Source: Endomychus coccineus (lineage: Eukaryota; Arthropoda; Insecta; Coleoptera; Endomychidae). Taken from it: a stretch of DNA of 64,000 bases. Under the pieces are notes generated by a model, which saw only the letters and a list, made by a program, of their open reading frames with translations, did no database searches and had not been told where the DNA came from. Both the position numbers and the translations under genes were made by a program. Below are positions 21,149-31,859 of the stretch, piece after piece (position 1 is the stretch's first letter; the number at the start of each line of letters is the position of its first letter). The DNA is taken from contig OY294070.1 of NCBI GenBank assembly GCA_958510875.1, positions 114,432,703 through 114,496,702 of the forward strand, given 5' to 3'.

Positions 21149-21364
21149 TGTTAGAACGGGAAATTAAACAGCTCTACAATTGAATTAATCGATGTATTAT
21201 GAAAAACAAGTAGAACACAATATAATATACATGAATGGAATTAATACGTCAATCTGTCAAATTAAACATTTTTATATCAGCGTAAGAGAGTGCACACAGA
21301 TACTATTCACTCTGTGACACACGAAGAATGCGACGGAGAGCGTGACACGATACTTGTACTAACA
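21149..21364 (-). repeat. 3' LTR of the Copia element
   Basis: 216 bp, TGTTAG...CTAACA. Differs from the other LTR at four substitutions (for example GAGTGCAC here against GAGCGCAC). A TATA-like GATATAAAAATG occurs on the minus strand (complement around 21267-21278), a plausible promoter position. Confidence 0.9.
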
Positions 21365-21568
21365 CTTCCCCTCGCGATTGTACGCTGATCATTTTGATCT
21401 CAAGACACGTTTGGACGTGGTACGCTCAATAGTCCTAACATTTTCACATATCCTTGAAGTCTAGGTCCAGGGAGTCCTTTTGTAAAAACATCAGCAACCA
21501 TTCCAGCTGAAGGAACATGATGAAGGCTAAAAACATTTTCTTTCAGGGCGTCCCTTATGAAGTTGTAC

Positions 21569-23965
21569 CTAATATCTAAACTCTTTTCGAGGTCTTCCCC
21601 TTGCTCCAGTCCTGATAATTCCAGGTCTTCCTCTCTCCCTTCTAGGAACGGCCTCTTCTTCAATAATTTGGCGATAATCTTCGTTGTCCTCTTCAATTAC
21701 AACAGGATTCGTTTCAATTTCAACAAACTGTTTTGACCTTAAATCAGTTTCCTCTTCGATGCAATCGTCTGGGAGAAATTCAGTGAATTCTTCTACTTTT
21801 GTCTCCAGTCCTTCAAGGAATTTTACGTCTCGTGAAATTTCGACTTTCCTTTCATTATTTATCCACACTCGATATCCCTTACACTCTTCAGAATAACCCA
21901 AAAAAATTCCTTCTTTTGTTCTTGCTTCGAATTTTCCTCTGTTGGGTTGTCTGTTGAGACAGAAAACACGACATCCGAATTCCCTGTAATAATTCACGTT
22001 AGCTTTTTTCCCGGTCCATAATTCGTATGGAGTTTTTCCGTTGAGACTCTTTGAAGGACAACGATTTCGGATATAGTTCGCTGTATTAATTGCTTCTGCA
22101 CAAAACATCGACGGAAGTCCGGATTGCATTAATAAACATCGAGCCATGTCCAAAAGAGTTCGATTATTCCTCTCCGCAATCCCGTTTTGCTCAGGGTTAT
22201 ACGGAGTCGTCAGTCGACGAGATATACCTAGCTTCTTTAAGTATTCATCAAATTCATGACTAGTATACTCTTTGCCATTATCAGACTGGAAAAACTTAAC
22301 TTTCTTGTCTTGTCGTTTCTCAGCCATACTTATAAATTCTTTCGTGAGTTCTATCACATCGCTTTTCGATTTCAGAAAACGAACGATGCACCATTTTGAA
22401 TGGTCATCGATAAATTCAACGAAGTAACGTGTTTTACTCATTGATTCAACGCGCATAGGTCCGCAAACATCTGAGTGTATTAATTCTAATAGCTCAGTTA
22501 CTCTATTAGATTGCTTTGGAAAAGTGGTACGCACCATTTTCCCCTGAAGATATACCTCACATTTAATAGTGTTATTTTCAAACTTTATCGGCTTTAAATT
22601 TTCAAGTCCACGTACCGACCCTGTATTTATAGCTTCGATTAAGTCTCTAGCGTTCAAATGACCAAAACGCCTATGCCACATTTCAAATGTTCCTGTAGAA
22701 ATAGACTTCGCCGCGAAAACTGAATCAGTTTTTGAATTCTCTGAAATATTTTCGCACACATAATAAAGTTCACCTATTCTAACAGCTACAAGCCTGACGT
22801 TACCATCGATACCTATTACAAACGCATTATCTTTTTCAAATACTACTTTAAACCCAGTTTTGGTAATTTTTCCCACTGACAGTAAGTTCGTACGCAAGTC
22901 TGGAACATACAAAGTGTTATTCAAATAAACCTTCGTTGGCTCACCAAAAACATCAGCTGTGAATGCAGTCTTACCCGGAGCGGTAATGTTCGTAGCAGCA
23001 TTGTTAGCAATAGTCAACTTACCACTTTTAGCGTTTATTTCCGAAAAATCACTAATATCGTTGCACAAATGTGAAGTAGCGCTCCTGTCCAGACACCGCT
23101 TCGGTTTCATATTCGTGTAATACGACGACTCCGATTCACATAGACTCAAATCTTCGGCATTTTCCGCTGAATTATTTCGAAAATCTCTATTTTTACAATC
23201 GGCAGCCTTGTGGCCTATTTCTCTACACTTATGACAACGGTATTCGAATGGTAAAGACTTATTTTTCGTACCCGAATTCGAATTAACAATGTTAACCTTA
23301 CTGCCTGGCTTCTTCGGGTATTTACAACGCCATTTTCCGGTATCGTTAGTGTACAATGCATTTAGCGGGTTTCTGTTTATTTCGGCTTTTCTAGCATTAC
23401 TTTCTCCGATAATTTTTACTCGAAGAACATCAGGTGACGGTAACTCGTCCCGTGATTCTATTGCGCACCTGAAATTTTCAAAACTACTCGGCAGACTGTA
23501 TAACAACATGATCGCCAACAAATCCGGATTAATTTCTACATCCATTTCGTTCAGTTTGTCAACCGCGTCGAAAAACTTATTGATATGTTCACGTACATCA
23601 GCAGTTTCTTCCATTCGCTGCAATGTTAGTTCTTTTAGTAACGTAGCTTTTCTGGCAGGCCCTTTTGATTGGTATATGCTTTCCAGTTTCAACCAAACTT
23701 CTCTTGATGAAATGCAACCTTTGATCTGTTTTAATTCAGATGGGCTAATGGCTAATATAATATCAGATTTGGCTTTATTGTCGTTCTTTTCTCATGCTAG
23801 CAAAACAGCCGAATTAGCTTCACCAAACAGCTCTGGTTTTTTGCACTCACCATTCACGTACATCCAATAGTCATTTTTTACTAGTATGGCTTCCATCTGC
23901 ATCTTCCAAGTATCATAATTTTCCTTGTTCAGAGTTTCAATCCTGGCCAAATTCGTTCCACTCAT
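21569..23965 (-). pseudogene. Copia gag-protease-integrase frame (broken; RT lost)
   Basis: The start codon at 23965-23963 opens MSGTNLARIETLNKENYDTW. A TGA at 23795-23793 interrupts gag, and the frame 23692-21569 (707 codons) continues. It shows a zinc knuckle CX2CX4HX4C (residues 153-166), a protease site at 201-208 reading LDRSATSH where LDSGATSH is usual (Ser and Gly lost, Asp kept), an integrase zinc site H340/H345/C378 with Tyr381 in place of the second Cys, and a complete catalytic triad D408, D471, E507 (35 residues between the last two, DD35E). GRPRK near residue 703 joins abruptly to the RNase H end KSLDIRYNFIRDALKENVF in another frame (21696-21400), so RT is gone. The protease change and the stop suggest the copy is inactive by itself. 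Confidence 0.85.
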
Positions 23966-24060
23966 TTTTAAGCTTTATATTTCAAGCATACATCCGACGA
24001 ATAATGCACTGTTCAGATATTCAAAAAATTCAATTTAAATCACAAGCTTTCACTACACGT

Positions 24061-24075
24061 TCTGGGCCCATAACC
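24061..24075 (-). promoter_or_regulatory. Primer-binding site for initiator tRNA-Met half molecule
   Basis: Immediately inside the 5' LTR the minus strand reads GGTTATGGGCCCAGA. It is complementary to the anticodon-loop region of eukaryotic initiator tRNA-Met (CTGGGCCCATAACC), the priming site used by Drosophila copia through a cleaved tRNA half. A 3'-end primer would give a different sequence. Confidence 0.8.
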
Positions 24076-24291
24076 TGTTAGAACGGGAAATTAAACAGCT
24101 CTACAATTGAATTAATCGATGTATTATGAAAAACAAGTAGAACACAATATAATATACATGAATGGAATTAATACGTCAATCTGTCAAATTTAACATTTTT
24201 ATATCAGCGTAAGAGAGCGCACACAGATACTATTCACTCTGTGACACACGAAAAATGCGACGGAGAGCGTGACACAATACTTGTACTAACA
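24076..24291 (-). repeat. 5' LTR of the Copia element
   Basis: 216 bp with the same termini. On the minus strand it precedes the primer-binding site and gag. The TATA-like TATAAAAATG lies at about 24194-24203 (complement). Confidence 0.9.
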
Positions 24292-24429
24292 AAACAGAGT
24301 AATGACAAGCATCTAGGTAAATCCGAAGGAATGAGAATGAACAAGTGGAAAACCAATTTAATGAATTCAGATCAATCCCCAGTTGAAGGTAATCCCTTCT
24401 ATACCCTATCAATTACTAATAGTATTTAA

Positions 24430-25579
24430 ACTGGCACATTTTGATTCATAATTAAGTTTCACTCTGATAATGGCTACTTAGTATTTCAGCCCGTCTGTAT
24501 ACGCATAGAGTACATAGAGTTGTGAAATACATTATAATTTCGGGGAAATTTTTCAAGGAAATTTTAACCCACTTCTGGTCGTCCGATCAACTAGAAATTT
24601 GGCAGGTGTTCATCATTCGGTTGACAATGTATTATGGCATTTATAAGAGGAACAAATAACATGACGGCTTCCAAAATAAAGGACGAGTTTAGTCCGATCA
24701 TGTCCGATTCTATTTAAAATTATTATGGTGTCTTTGGGGTCAGAGATCATAATTTTTCAGTGAAAATTCAAGATGGTGGCTAAGATGGCGAACAAGTTCA
24801 TATACATATGATCCGCAAGGAAAATCCGAAAACTAGTTTGCTAACAAAAGTGAAGGAAGTCACGTGATCAATTGATCACAGAACACATTGAAATATTTTT
24901 GGGTATTTTTCATTCTACACTTATTGATGTAGCACATTATGTGATGGTTTGATTACCTTTCAGATCAGCAGGAGCAGTCATAAAGATTTTTTCAACTAAG
25001 TACTGGTCTGAATTAGAGGAAAACTACAGAGATTGGGCAGCCCTATGCTTGAGAAAAATCTAGAGTTGGATTTGATATGTTATTAATTGTTACACACAAA
25101 CATTAACGAACGATAAATTATTTTCAATAGCAGGATTCGGGATCTATTCCGCGTCACAGTACAGGTAACATCCGCAGGGCAGGCTTAATGCTTGAACTGA
25201 AACTGATTCTTCTGGGTTCTGTAATCGTATTTAATGAGTGAAAATTTCACTCTACATAGTTCACTCTTTCATTCTGGTGGTTGCTGCCTGGAACTTGACC
25301 CCGTGTGATCATGTGCGAAGTTGAATGTTCAGGTATGGATTTTCAAATTTTGGGAAGGTAATTTCCAAAATAATCTAAGCCTTGACAAAAAGTGTATCAC
25401 CTTCTCAACATTCGAAAACCCACTACGTGTTACTCAATTGTGTTTTTGGGAAAGGACAAGAAAAAATCGAAGATTCAAAGTAGAAATATAGTGTCTTCAT
25501 TTTCTGGAGCAGTTGGATGCTTGCAAACTGTATTTTCCCGATTTTGTCATAGGAGCAAAATGTTTCTCACACAAACAAA
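24430..25579. other. Unassigned interval with a dispersed repeat
   Basis: No gene is supported. The segment 24836-24870 (TTGCTAACAAAAGTGAAGGA, then AGTCACGTGATCAATTGATC) recurs near 61115 and, in inverted orientation, near 52785. CACTCTGATAATGGCTACTT near 24465 belongs to another dispersed family also seen near 42370 and 44527. Confidence 0.4.
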
Positions 25580-27165
25580 TACAGGGTGTTCCATCTCAGA
25601 CGAGCCATCCCGTATATTTCTTATCCCATAGTGAGTGGAAAAATCTCGCGAAACACGTCGAATGATTTTGTTTGGGGGACATCTTTTGACGTATATTTGA
25701 GGCTTGAACGAACAACCCCCTGATAGGGGGCGCTTCAACTCCTCAAAATTGAATAGGGGAGAGGGGTTGAGTGATACGTCTTGGAAGCCTCTTTACAACG
25801 GTGTATGAAAAACTTAAATATGATGAACCGTTTTCGCCAAAAATTAATTTTGTTGCTCGAATGCGCCACCTTGAATATTTTGGTTATTTGTGCATGTACA
25901 AGCTCATTTTTACTAAGCCTTTTTTACAAACTTAAACAATCTTCGAAAAATCACGTTCGTAATAAAATTGAATTGTGTTGTCATGCTTACAATGAAAAAA
26001 ATTAAATCTGCGTGTTTAAATCAAATGTTCAAATTGTCCTCCATTGACTTCCATACAATAATACAATCTTGACTGAAAACCGTCTTTAACATGATTCAGC
26101 ATAATTGGAGTTATTTGACGACACTCATTTACAATTCGTTGGCGTAGTTCGTCCAAATTTTCAGGCTGAGTCACAAAAATCTTGGACTTAAGATGTCCCC
26201 ACAAGAAGAAGTCCTGAGGGTTCAGGTCAGGAGATCGGGCAGGCCACTCCATAGGACCTCTTCTTCCAATCCAACGACCGGGGTATTGCAAATTGAGGTA
26301 TTGGCGAACTGGTGAGGCGTAGTGAGGAGGAGCTCCGTCTTGTTGGAAATGCAATTGTTGTTCTAGTAGTAGAGGATCGTTTTCTAATTGTTCAGTTATT
26401 AACGGATCAATCGCATTTTCCAACATTTCAAGATAAATTTCGCCATTTAAATTACCAGGAATAAACAGAGGTCCTATTAGGTGGTCTCCCTAAATTCCTA
26501 CCCAAACGTTTAGCTTTTCCCGATGTTCAGTGTAAGCTTGTCGAAATACATGAAGATTTGTATCGCTCCAAATTCCACAGTTATGCCTAAGCACCTTCTA
26601 AGAACAAAAAATGAAGGCAACATAAAGAAATGTTTTGCTGTTCTTTTATTTATTAGTTTGAGAGAATGTATTATCGTATGGAAGCCAATGGAGGACAATT
26701 TGAACATTTGATTTGAACATGCAGATTTAATTTTTCTCATTGTAAGCATGAAAACACAATTCAATTTTTTTACGAATGTGATTTTTTGAAGATTGTTCAA
26801 GTTTGTAAAAAAGGTTTAATAGAAATGAGCTTGTACATTGTACAAATAACCAAAATATTTGAGGTGGCGCATTCGAGTAACAAAGTTAATTTTTGGCGAA
26901 AACGGTTCATCAAATTTACGTTTTTCATACACCGTTGTGAAGAGGCTTCCAAGACCTTCCAAATGACGTATCACTCAACCCCTCTGCCCTATTCAATTTT
27001 GAGGGGTTGAAGCGCCCCCTATTAGGGGGTTGCTCGTTCAAGCCTCAAATATACGTCAAAAGATGTCCCCCAAACAAGATCATTCGACGTGTTTCGGGAG
27101 ATTTTTCCACTCACTATGGGATAAGAAATATACGGGGTGGCTCGTCTGAGATGGAACATCCTGTA
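25580..27165. mobile_element. DD41D Tc1/mariner-type element rebuilt as an inverted duplication
   Basis: TACAGGGTGTTCCATCTCAG at 25580 and its inverted counterpart ending 27165 (CTGAGATGGAACATCCTGTA) are bounded by TA. The inverted arms are about 490-500 bp (25580-26066 and 26665-27165) and extend into coding sequence: the transposase C-terminus (NGGQFEHLI) is present on the minus strand at 26016-26045 and again on the plus strand near 26690-26710. The element therefore carries two copies of its 3' end facing each other and lacks the 5' half. Simple TIR elements of this type have short TIRs, so the arms arose by a secondary inverted duplication. Confidence 0.75.
26016..26605 (-). pseudogene. 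DD41D-type transposase, C-terminal half
   Basis: Frame 26426-26016 (136 codons) shows LHFQQDGAPPHYASPVRQYL, then RWIGRRGPMEWPARSPDLNP and QDFFLWGHLKSKIF. The spacing between the Asp of QQDG and the Asp of QDFF is 41 residues (DD41D), unlike mariner (34) or Tc1 (34, Glu). The 5' part continues to about 26605 (RHNCGIWSD, FRQAYTEHREKLNVWVGI) with a stop after VGI. The first catalytic Asp and the helix-turn-helix domain are missing. A second, rearranged DD41D copy lies at 31.86-33.34 kb. The DD41D family (Visitor) is known from the literature; membership here is by spacing and motif. Confidence 0.75.
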
Positions 27166-27169
27166 TATT

Positions 27170-27510
27170 CAAAAGCTTAGGACAGAAAATCTTGTTACTC
27201 ACTATTGCAGGCTGGTGTGTCAGGCTTAATTAATTTATATAAACAGAAAATGAGAACTGGTCATGCCGTTGATTTGACACTACTCGTGGAGTGACGTAAG
27301 ATTTTTGCTGCATGTACTGCTGGGTTAAGCGGACACGGGTGATTGTTAAGTTTGTTTAGTCTATGGTCACTTCACAATATATTCCAATCCAGGATCATTG
27401 AGAATTACGTGCTCTCGTCAAGACACCCCTTATTGATAAAATTGTGAGTATTTTTTCTCATTTGTTCAACTAATTGTTAGCTCAGACCCAATCTATGGAA
27501 CGTTAATTAT
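27170..27510. other. No recognised feature
   Basis: Short AT-rich spacer between the DD41D element and a jockey-like LINE. Confidence 0.35.
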
Positions 27511-28945
27511 CACCATTTGGTTTTTCTTCTATACTTTGACTACAGGAGAGGAAAACAAGTAATGTCCGAAGAACATCGTGTGAGGAAGCAGTGGAATGTT
27601 GGGAGAGGCATTCCAATTTGTTTGAAGGTTTGAGCAAAGAATTTTACTACTGCGCTGTTCGATATATGAATGAAGTCTGGCAAGAAGAAGTTCGGCAGGT
27701 CTCGTGTTCGACTATGAGAGGGTGACCAGCTTGAGCACGTCTAGTCCGTCTACCTGGAATCTTTCGTGGTGGGATAACGAACCAGATTTCTGAACACCGA
27801 CCATGGAAATATCAATTGAACAGGGGAGTGGGGATTGCCCACCTTTCTACGATGTTCTAGAGAGGTCAATGTATTTGTAACTGTGACGTCATAAATCAGA
27901 CAAATAGCTCTCTCCTGCATAGAATCCAATACCTTCAGCCTATGTTTGTAATCCGAACCCCAAACATGTCGACAGTACTCCAGGACAGATCGAATCTGTG
28001 CTTTGAAGATTATAAGGAGCTGCTGAGATGTGAAATAGCTTTTGCCACAGAATAGAATACCAAGTTTTTGTGAACTCGAGCATTGATATGGGAGGCTTCA
28101 TAGGAAAATTGTGCCTAACATCATCATAGTAGGGATTGTGGTATCCGCCTTTCACAGAAGATGCAAGCTTGAGTTTTGGTTGCATTAACTTGATTAATTG
28201 CGTCAACCTGTTTGTCTCTCTCATCTGGCTTCATTAGATGGTTTAGGGGCTCTAATCGAGGAAGCCGTATGTTGTCATCATTTTTGCAAAGCTGTAAACG
28301 GGACAGGTGGTTGATCACTTCCAACGGATCGTTGATACGAAGAAGGAACAAAGTTGGTGCAAAGACAGATGGCTGTGGAATATCAGCATTAATAGCCGAT
28401 GTATCGGGAGTTGCATCTTTAACAACCATAAGGAGTGATCTATCTGAGAGAACTCGATAGTGAGCGACAAAGTTGAGAAGGCAAACCAAATGACGGAAGT
28501 TTCCCAAGAAGGCCTGAGTGCCAGACTTGGTCAAATGATTTGGAGATGTATGATGCTACAGCTAAGATTACCCACATTTTTCAATGAATTTCTGCCATAC
28601 ATGTGTTACATAATCAAGTTGATCTCGTGTTGATCTCTGCTGACGAAACCCATATTGTCGATCATTCACAAGTTTGGAGCTCTCTAGGTATTGAATGAGA
28701 TTGATGTTGATTGCTTTATTCATCACTTTAGAGATCACAGATAATAGTGCAATGGGTCTATGATCGTTGTGAAGGGTTGCCTCTCCTTTTTTCCGAATTG
28801 GTTGGACTCTAGCTGTCTTCCAGCTAGTAGGAAACAAATCACCAAGTTTGTGTGAAAGGCTAAGCAACCGACAGTAAACTGGTGTCAGTTCTGGCCCCCA
28901 TTCCTTGAGAACGACAAGTAGAATTCCGTTTGGCGTGCTCCTTCA
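27510..28945 (-). mobile_element. Jockey-like LINE, longest copy (copy 3)
   Basis: Reading leftward: LTPVYCRLLSLSHKLGDLFP, then RPIALLSVISKVMNKAININ and YGFRQQRSTRDQLDYVTHVW (fingers and motif regions of a non-LTR RT, 28867-28568). In another frame follow FAPTLFLLRINDPLEV and the area where FADD should be, here degraded (KNDDN), then TKTQACIFCERR (28534-28124). The 3' part (28224-27600) matches copies 1, 4 and 6, and the 3' end near 27510-27560 is the shared TACTTTGACTAC...GGAGAGGAAAAC segment. The endonuclease is absent. At least three frame changes make it non-functional, but it gives the best view of this family. Confidence 0.7.
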
Positions 28946-29500
28946 TTTCCTGCAATACGACAACTTCATGTCTCATAAACCAACAAAGTGTGATTCGATT
29001 GATGTTCCTTGTCTCGAAACAATTTTAAGCTGATGTGAAATAAATTCAGTGCCTTGAGAGTCGCGTATCTGAAGAATGGTATTGTCAAAATTGAAATCCT
29101 CCCAGGGTAAACTCATTTTGAAGTGATGAGAACTCATGAAGCTACTGTTAGTTCCATCCGATTGGATGTACCATGATTCTGTTATCCCATTTTCTTTTAT
29201 CACTCATTTTTTCATGATCTCTGGGTGTAGCAGGATCAACATAGTATGAAGGGAACTTTTGGACGGGTATGCACATCAAGAGTGGCTTTGTTTCTTTTTG
29301 CCAACTCTCTCAGCAGTACTATTATCCACAGAAAGTTCCAACTCTTGTGAAAAGACAAGTATATTCATCTCCACGGTCCGTACCTGTTGGTTTTTGAGCT
29401 TATTGAATACAAATTTTACTTTTCCGTGCCATATTTGGTAATCTGAAGTGATAACTTCGACCACAATATCAATGTTCAACAGTTTTAGTCCCATGACAAG
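28946..29500 (-). other. Unidentified coding-like frames
   Basis: Two minus-strand frames, 29494-29276 (MGLKLLNIDIVVEVITSDYQ start, ending in KKKQSHS) and 29203-28973 (contains FDNTILQIRDSQGTEFISHQ), have amino-acid composition like real protein and lie in series with about 70 bp between. I recognise no domain. They could be exon relics of one host gene or part of an element next to the jockey-like LINE. No clear splice sites join them. Confidence 0.2.
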
Positions 29501-31855
29501 CTTAGAATTGCTCTTAATCTAAGTGACAGCTTTAAAGTAGTGTTGTTTATTTCTCTCACCCAAAGAGCACTGACTTGGAGAGTATTGGTATCACGGAAAC
29601 ATTCCATTCTACTGATTGATATCGAGATGATCATGCTCAATAAAAATCATTACAGACATGAATCCCAGAGAAGGTGTGGAATAATATTGTACATTCCGAG
29701 AGTGTTGCTTGACTCTCGGACATAACAAGTAGGTATGTTTGTTCTGATGCTTGTTCCATTGCCTCGAAATTGTACTCAGCAACTCAGCCTGGTCTTCCAT
29801 CAATTCAACTCTTCGAAGACCAGTTCCGATTATATTTTAAATGCAAAGTTCATATATTTAACAACGTGATATGAGCTGGTCGAACAACTTCCCAAACTTC
29901 GGTCTGTTTGGTGTTGTGTGAGACGAGACTGGATGAAATCTATCTCCACCTAAATAGGTTAACGCAGAATGTCCAGAAAATCCTCCATTACTGTTGAAGA
30001 CCAACTACCCACAATGTTGTCGACGCCCGGACAGGTGGGCCATTGCATTCTTTGCAATCGGGCAGCCCACCATATCCAAATGAATTTTCGTACTGAAGAT
30101 TTTCGTTTCTTCGTTGCCATAATTCATAATAATCTTCAATTCAGTTAAAAGTAACTATGTCTCTGTAAATATCAGATTGTATTGACTTGATACTGATGAT
30201 GGCAGTACAATATGTTTCAGAGAAACAAGATAGACGAAATTGCTCTGATATCAGAATAAACGTTCAAGGCGATTAGGAATGAGTATCATCTGACAATTGA
30301 CTGATATTCGTGAACAAACAAATTTACATACTATATAAAGCAACATGTACTTGGAGATAAAAACATCTTGAAATTCTTTTATAATTTTCATCCAGGTCTA
30401 AAATCAATATGTATCTCAAGAACAACAACCCAATTATTCCCTGTGACTTATCTTAAGCCGGGAAAAATTTGTATGCTTCCTGAAAGAAATGCAGTTTTAG
30501 GTTTAAAACCCGGGTCTCTTGAGAACTCTGTGTCTGGGGAATCACAATCGCGTCCCCTAAAGTCGGGCCTCACTCATATGTCAATAAACAAAATATTAAA
30601 GACAATGAAGGAACAACTATCATACCTCGATTTCTACTTGAAAATGGTGACCTGTTGTTCCTTTATACAATACACAATGCACTAAAAGCCGGCGAACTTA
30701 TTCACAATAATACACAGACTAAAACCAAAAAGATAATTTTTTGATACCGATGATGACACTAAACGTTGAGTCCCTTTGAGTCGCGTCGATCTCAATCACT
30801 TGTTTGCTACAATGGGGAAAAATGCAGAAGAACATAACTCATCACGAATGTTGTGAACTTAGTTTCCGATGCACATTCCGTATTTGTTAGTGACAATACA
30901 CTTTCTAAAATATCTCCGCAATTCGAATAATTTGTACCTGCGTAAAAGTTTGATAGCTTATCACGTACTCATTATAACGTTAAAGATTCTATATTCCGAT
31001 GTGTACTATCTGATAATCAATACGTGCTTGTCAGCTTATATGACGCTACTGAAATCGTTAATGACATTGGAGTCGAACGTCAACGATATCATTTGATTTG
31101 ATATTCGTTCGCGAAATAAAAACAAATAATAGATCTATAACCTGTTCACGATAAGAAAGGAATGACGTCATAGCAGCATGTGTTACAGTGTTGTCAGGTC
31201 GACCAGATTTTGGATAAATTTTACTAAAAATAGAAAGGGATTTCCATTTTGCAATACCTATGCTCCCTTTCCTGTTATTACACAACTACAATAAAGTGAT
31301 AAATATCACTCCAGTGCTATACATTCAAATTTTGTACACGATGAGCGAATTTCGATGTTTGTATAGAGTAACTCAGTAACTAAAGGAGAAACAAAAATGA
31401 GAGACACGTTCCAAATTTTTTTCTGAGACAAATTCAGTGGTGTGAACAAAAATTTGCTATCGCCTCTTGATTTCGAGCTATGAATAGAAGGTTGTTTCTA
31501 AAATAAGGAGAAAATAAATTTCACATTCTTTCGGCACTTTTATCTGTGTAATACAGTGGCGTCGAGATAATTTCGAAAAAAAGGTGCAATTTCAAGTTAT
31601 GGCCTAAAGTTGTTTTTTCTTCAAATAGGAATCGTAGTTGGCTACGGTTTATATAAAACGTATCATTTTCTCTTTCTATGATCATATGTCGTGTGCCAAA
31701 ATGATAATTTACTGTATTACTTTTTGTGTTTCCATATTTATTTCAAGTAGGCGCGTGTTATTTATGACAGTGCTCATCCATTTATTAGTAAATTACATAT
31801 TAACTATTGTGTTTTTGTCATAATAACAAATGCTCATTTAATTGTGAAAGTGAAG
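29500..31855. other. Long interval without recognised genes
   Basis: Frames at 30368-30685, 30869-31096 and 31638-31823 have no recognised domain. On the minus strand near 29890-30100 there is a Gly-rich, coding-like stretch (SNGGFSGHSALTYLGGDRFH) after a possible acceptor CTTCAACAG, too weak to call. No RNA gene or tandem repeat was seen. Confidence 0.3.
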
Positions 31856-31859
31856 AAGT

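Larger units (their letters stand above)
21149..24291 (-). mobile_element. Copia-type LTR retrotransposon, reverse transcriptase deleted
   Basis: Two 216-bp LTRs (21149-21364; 24076-24291) begin TGTTAG and end CTAACA and differ at four positions. AAACA flanks both sides (21144-21148, 24292-24296) as a 5-bp target duplication. The primer-binding site lies next to the 5' LTR (24061-24075) and a GAGGGGAAG purine tract next to the 3' LTR. Gag, protease and integrase are coded on the minus strand, but reverse transcriptase and most RNase H are missing through one internal deletion near 21590. The element inserted into a PLE. High LTR identity (about 98%) implies a recent insertion relative to the decayed elements around it. 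Without RT it must have moved, if at all, with helper enzymes. Confidence 0.9.

Noticed and set aside
23289..23870. 193-codon plus-strand frame
   Set aside because: It lies antisense to the Copia gag region, whose minus-strand frame has clear family motifs; the plus frame is a shadow.
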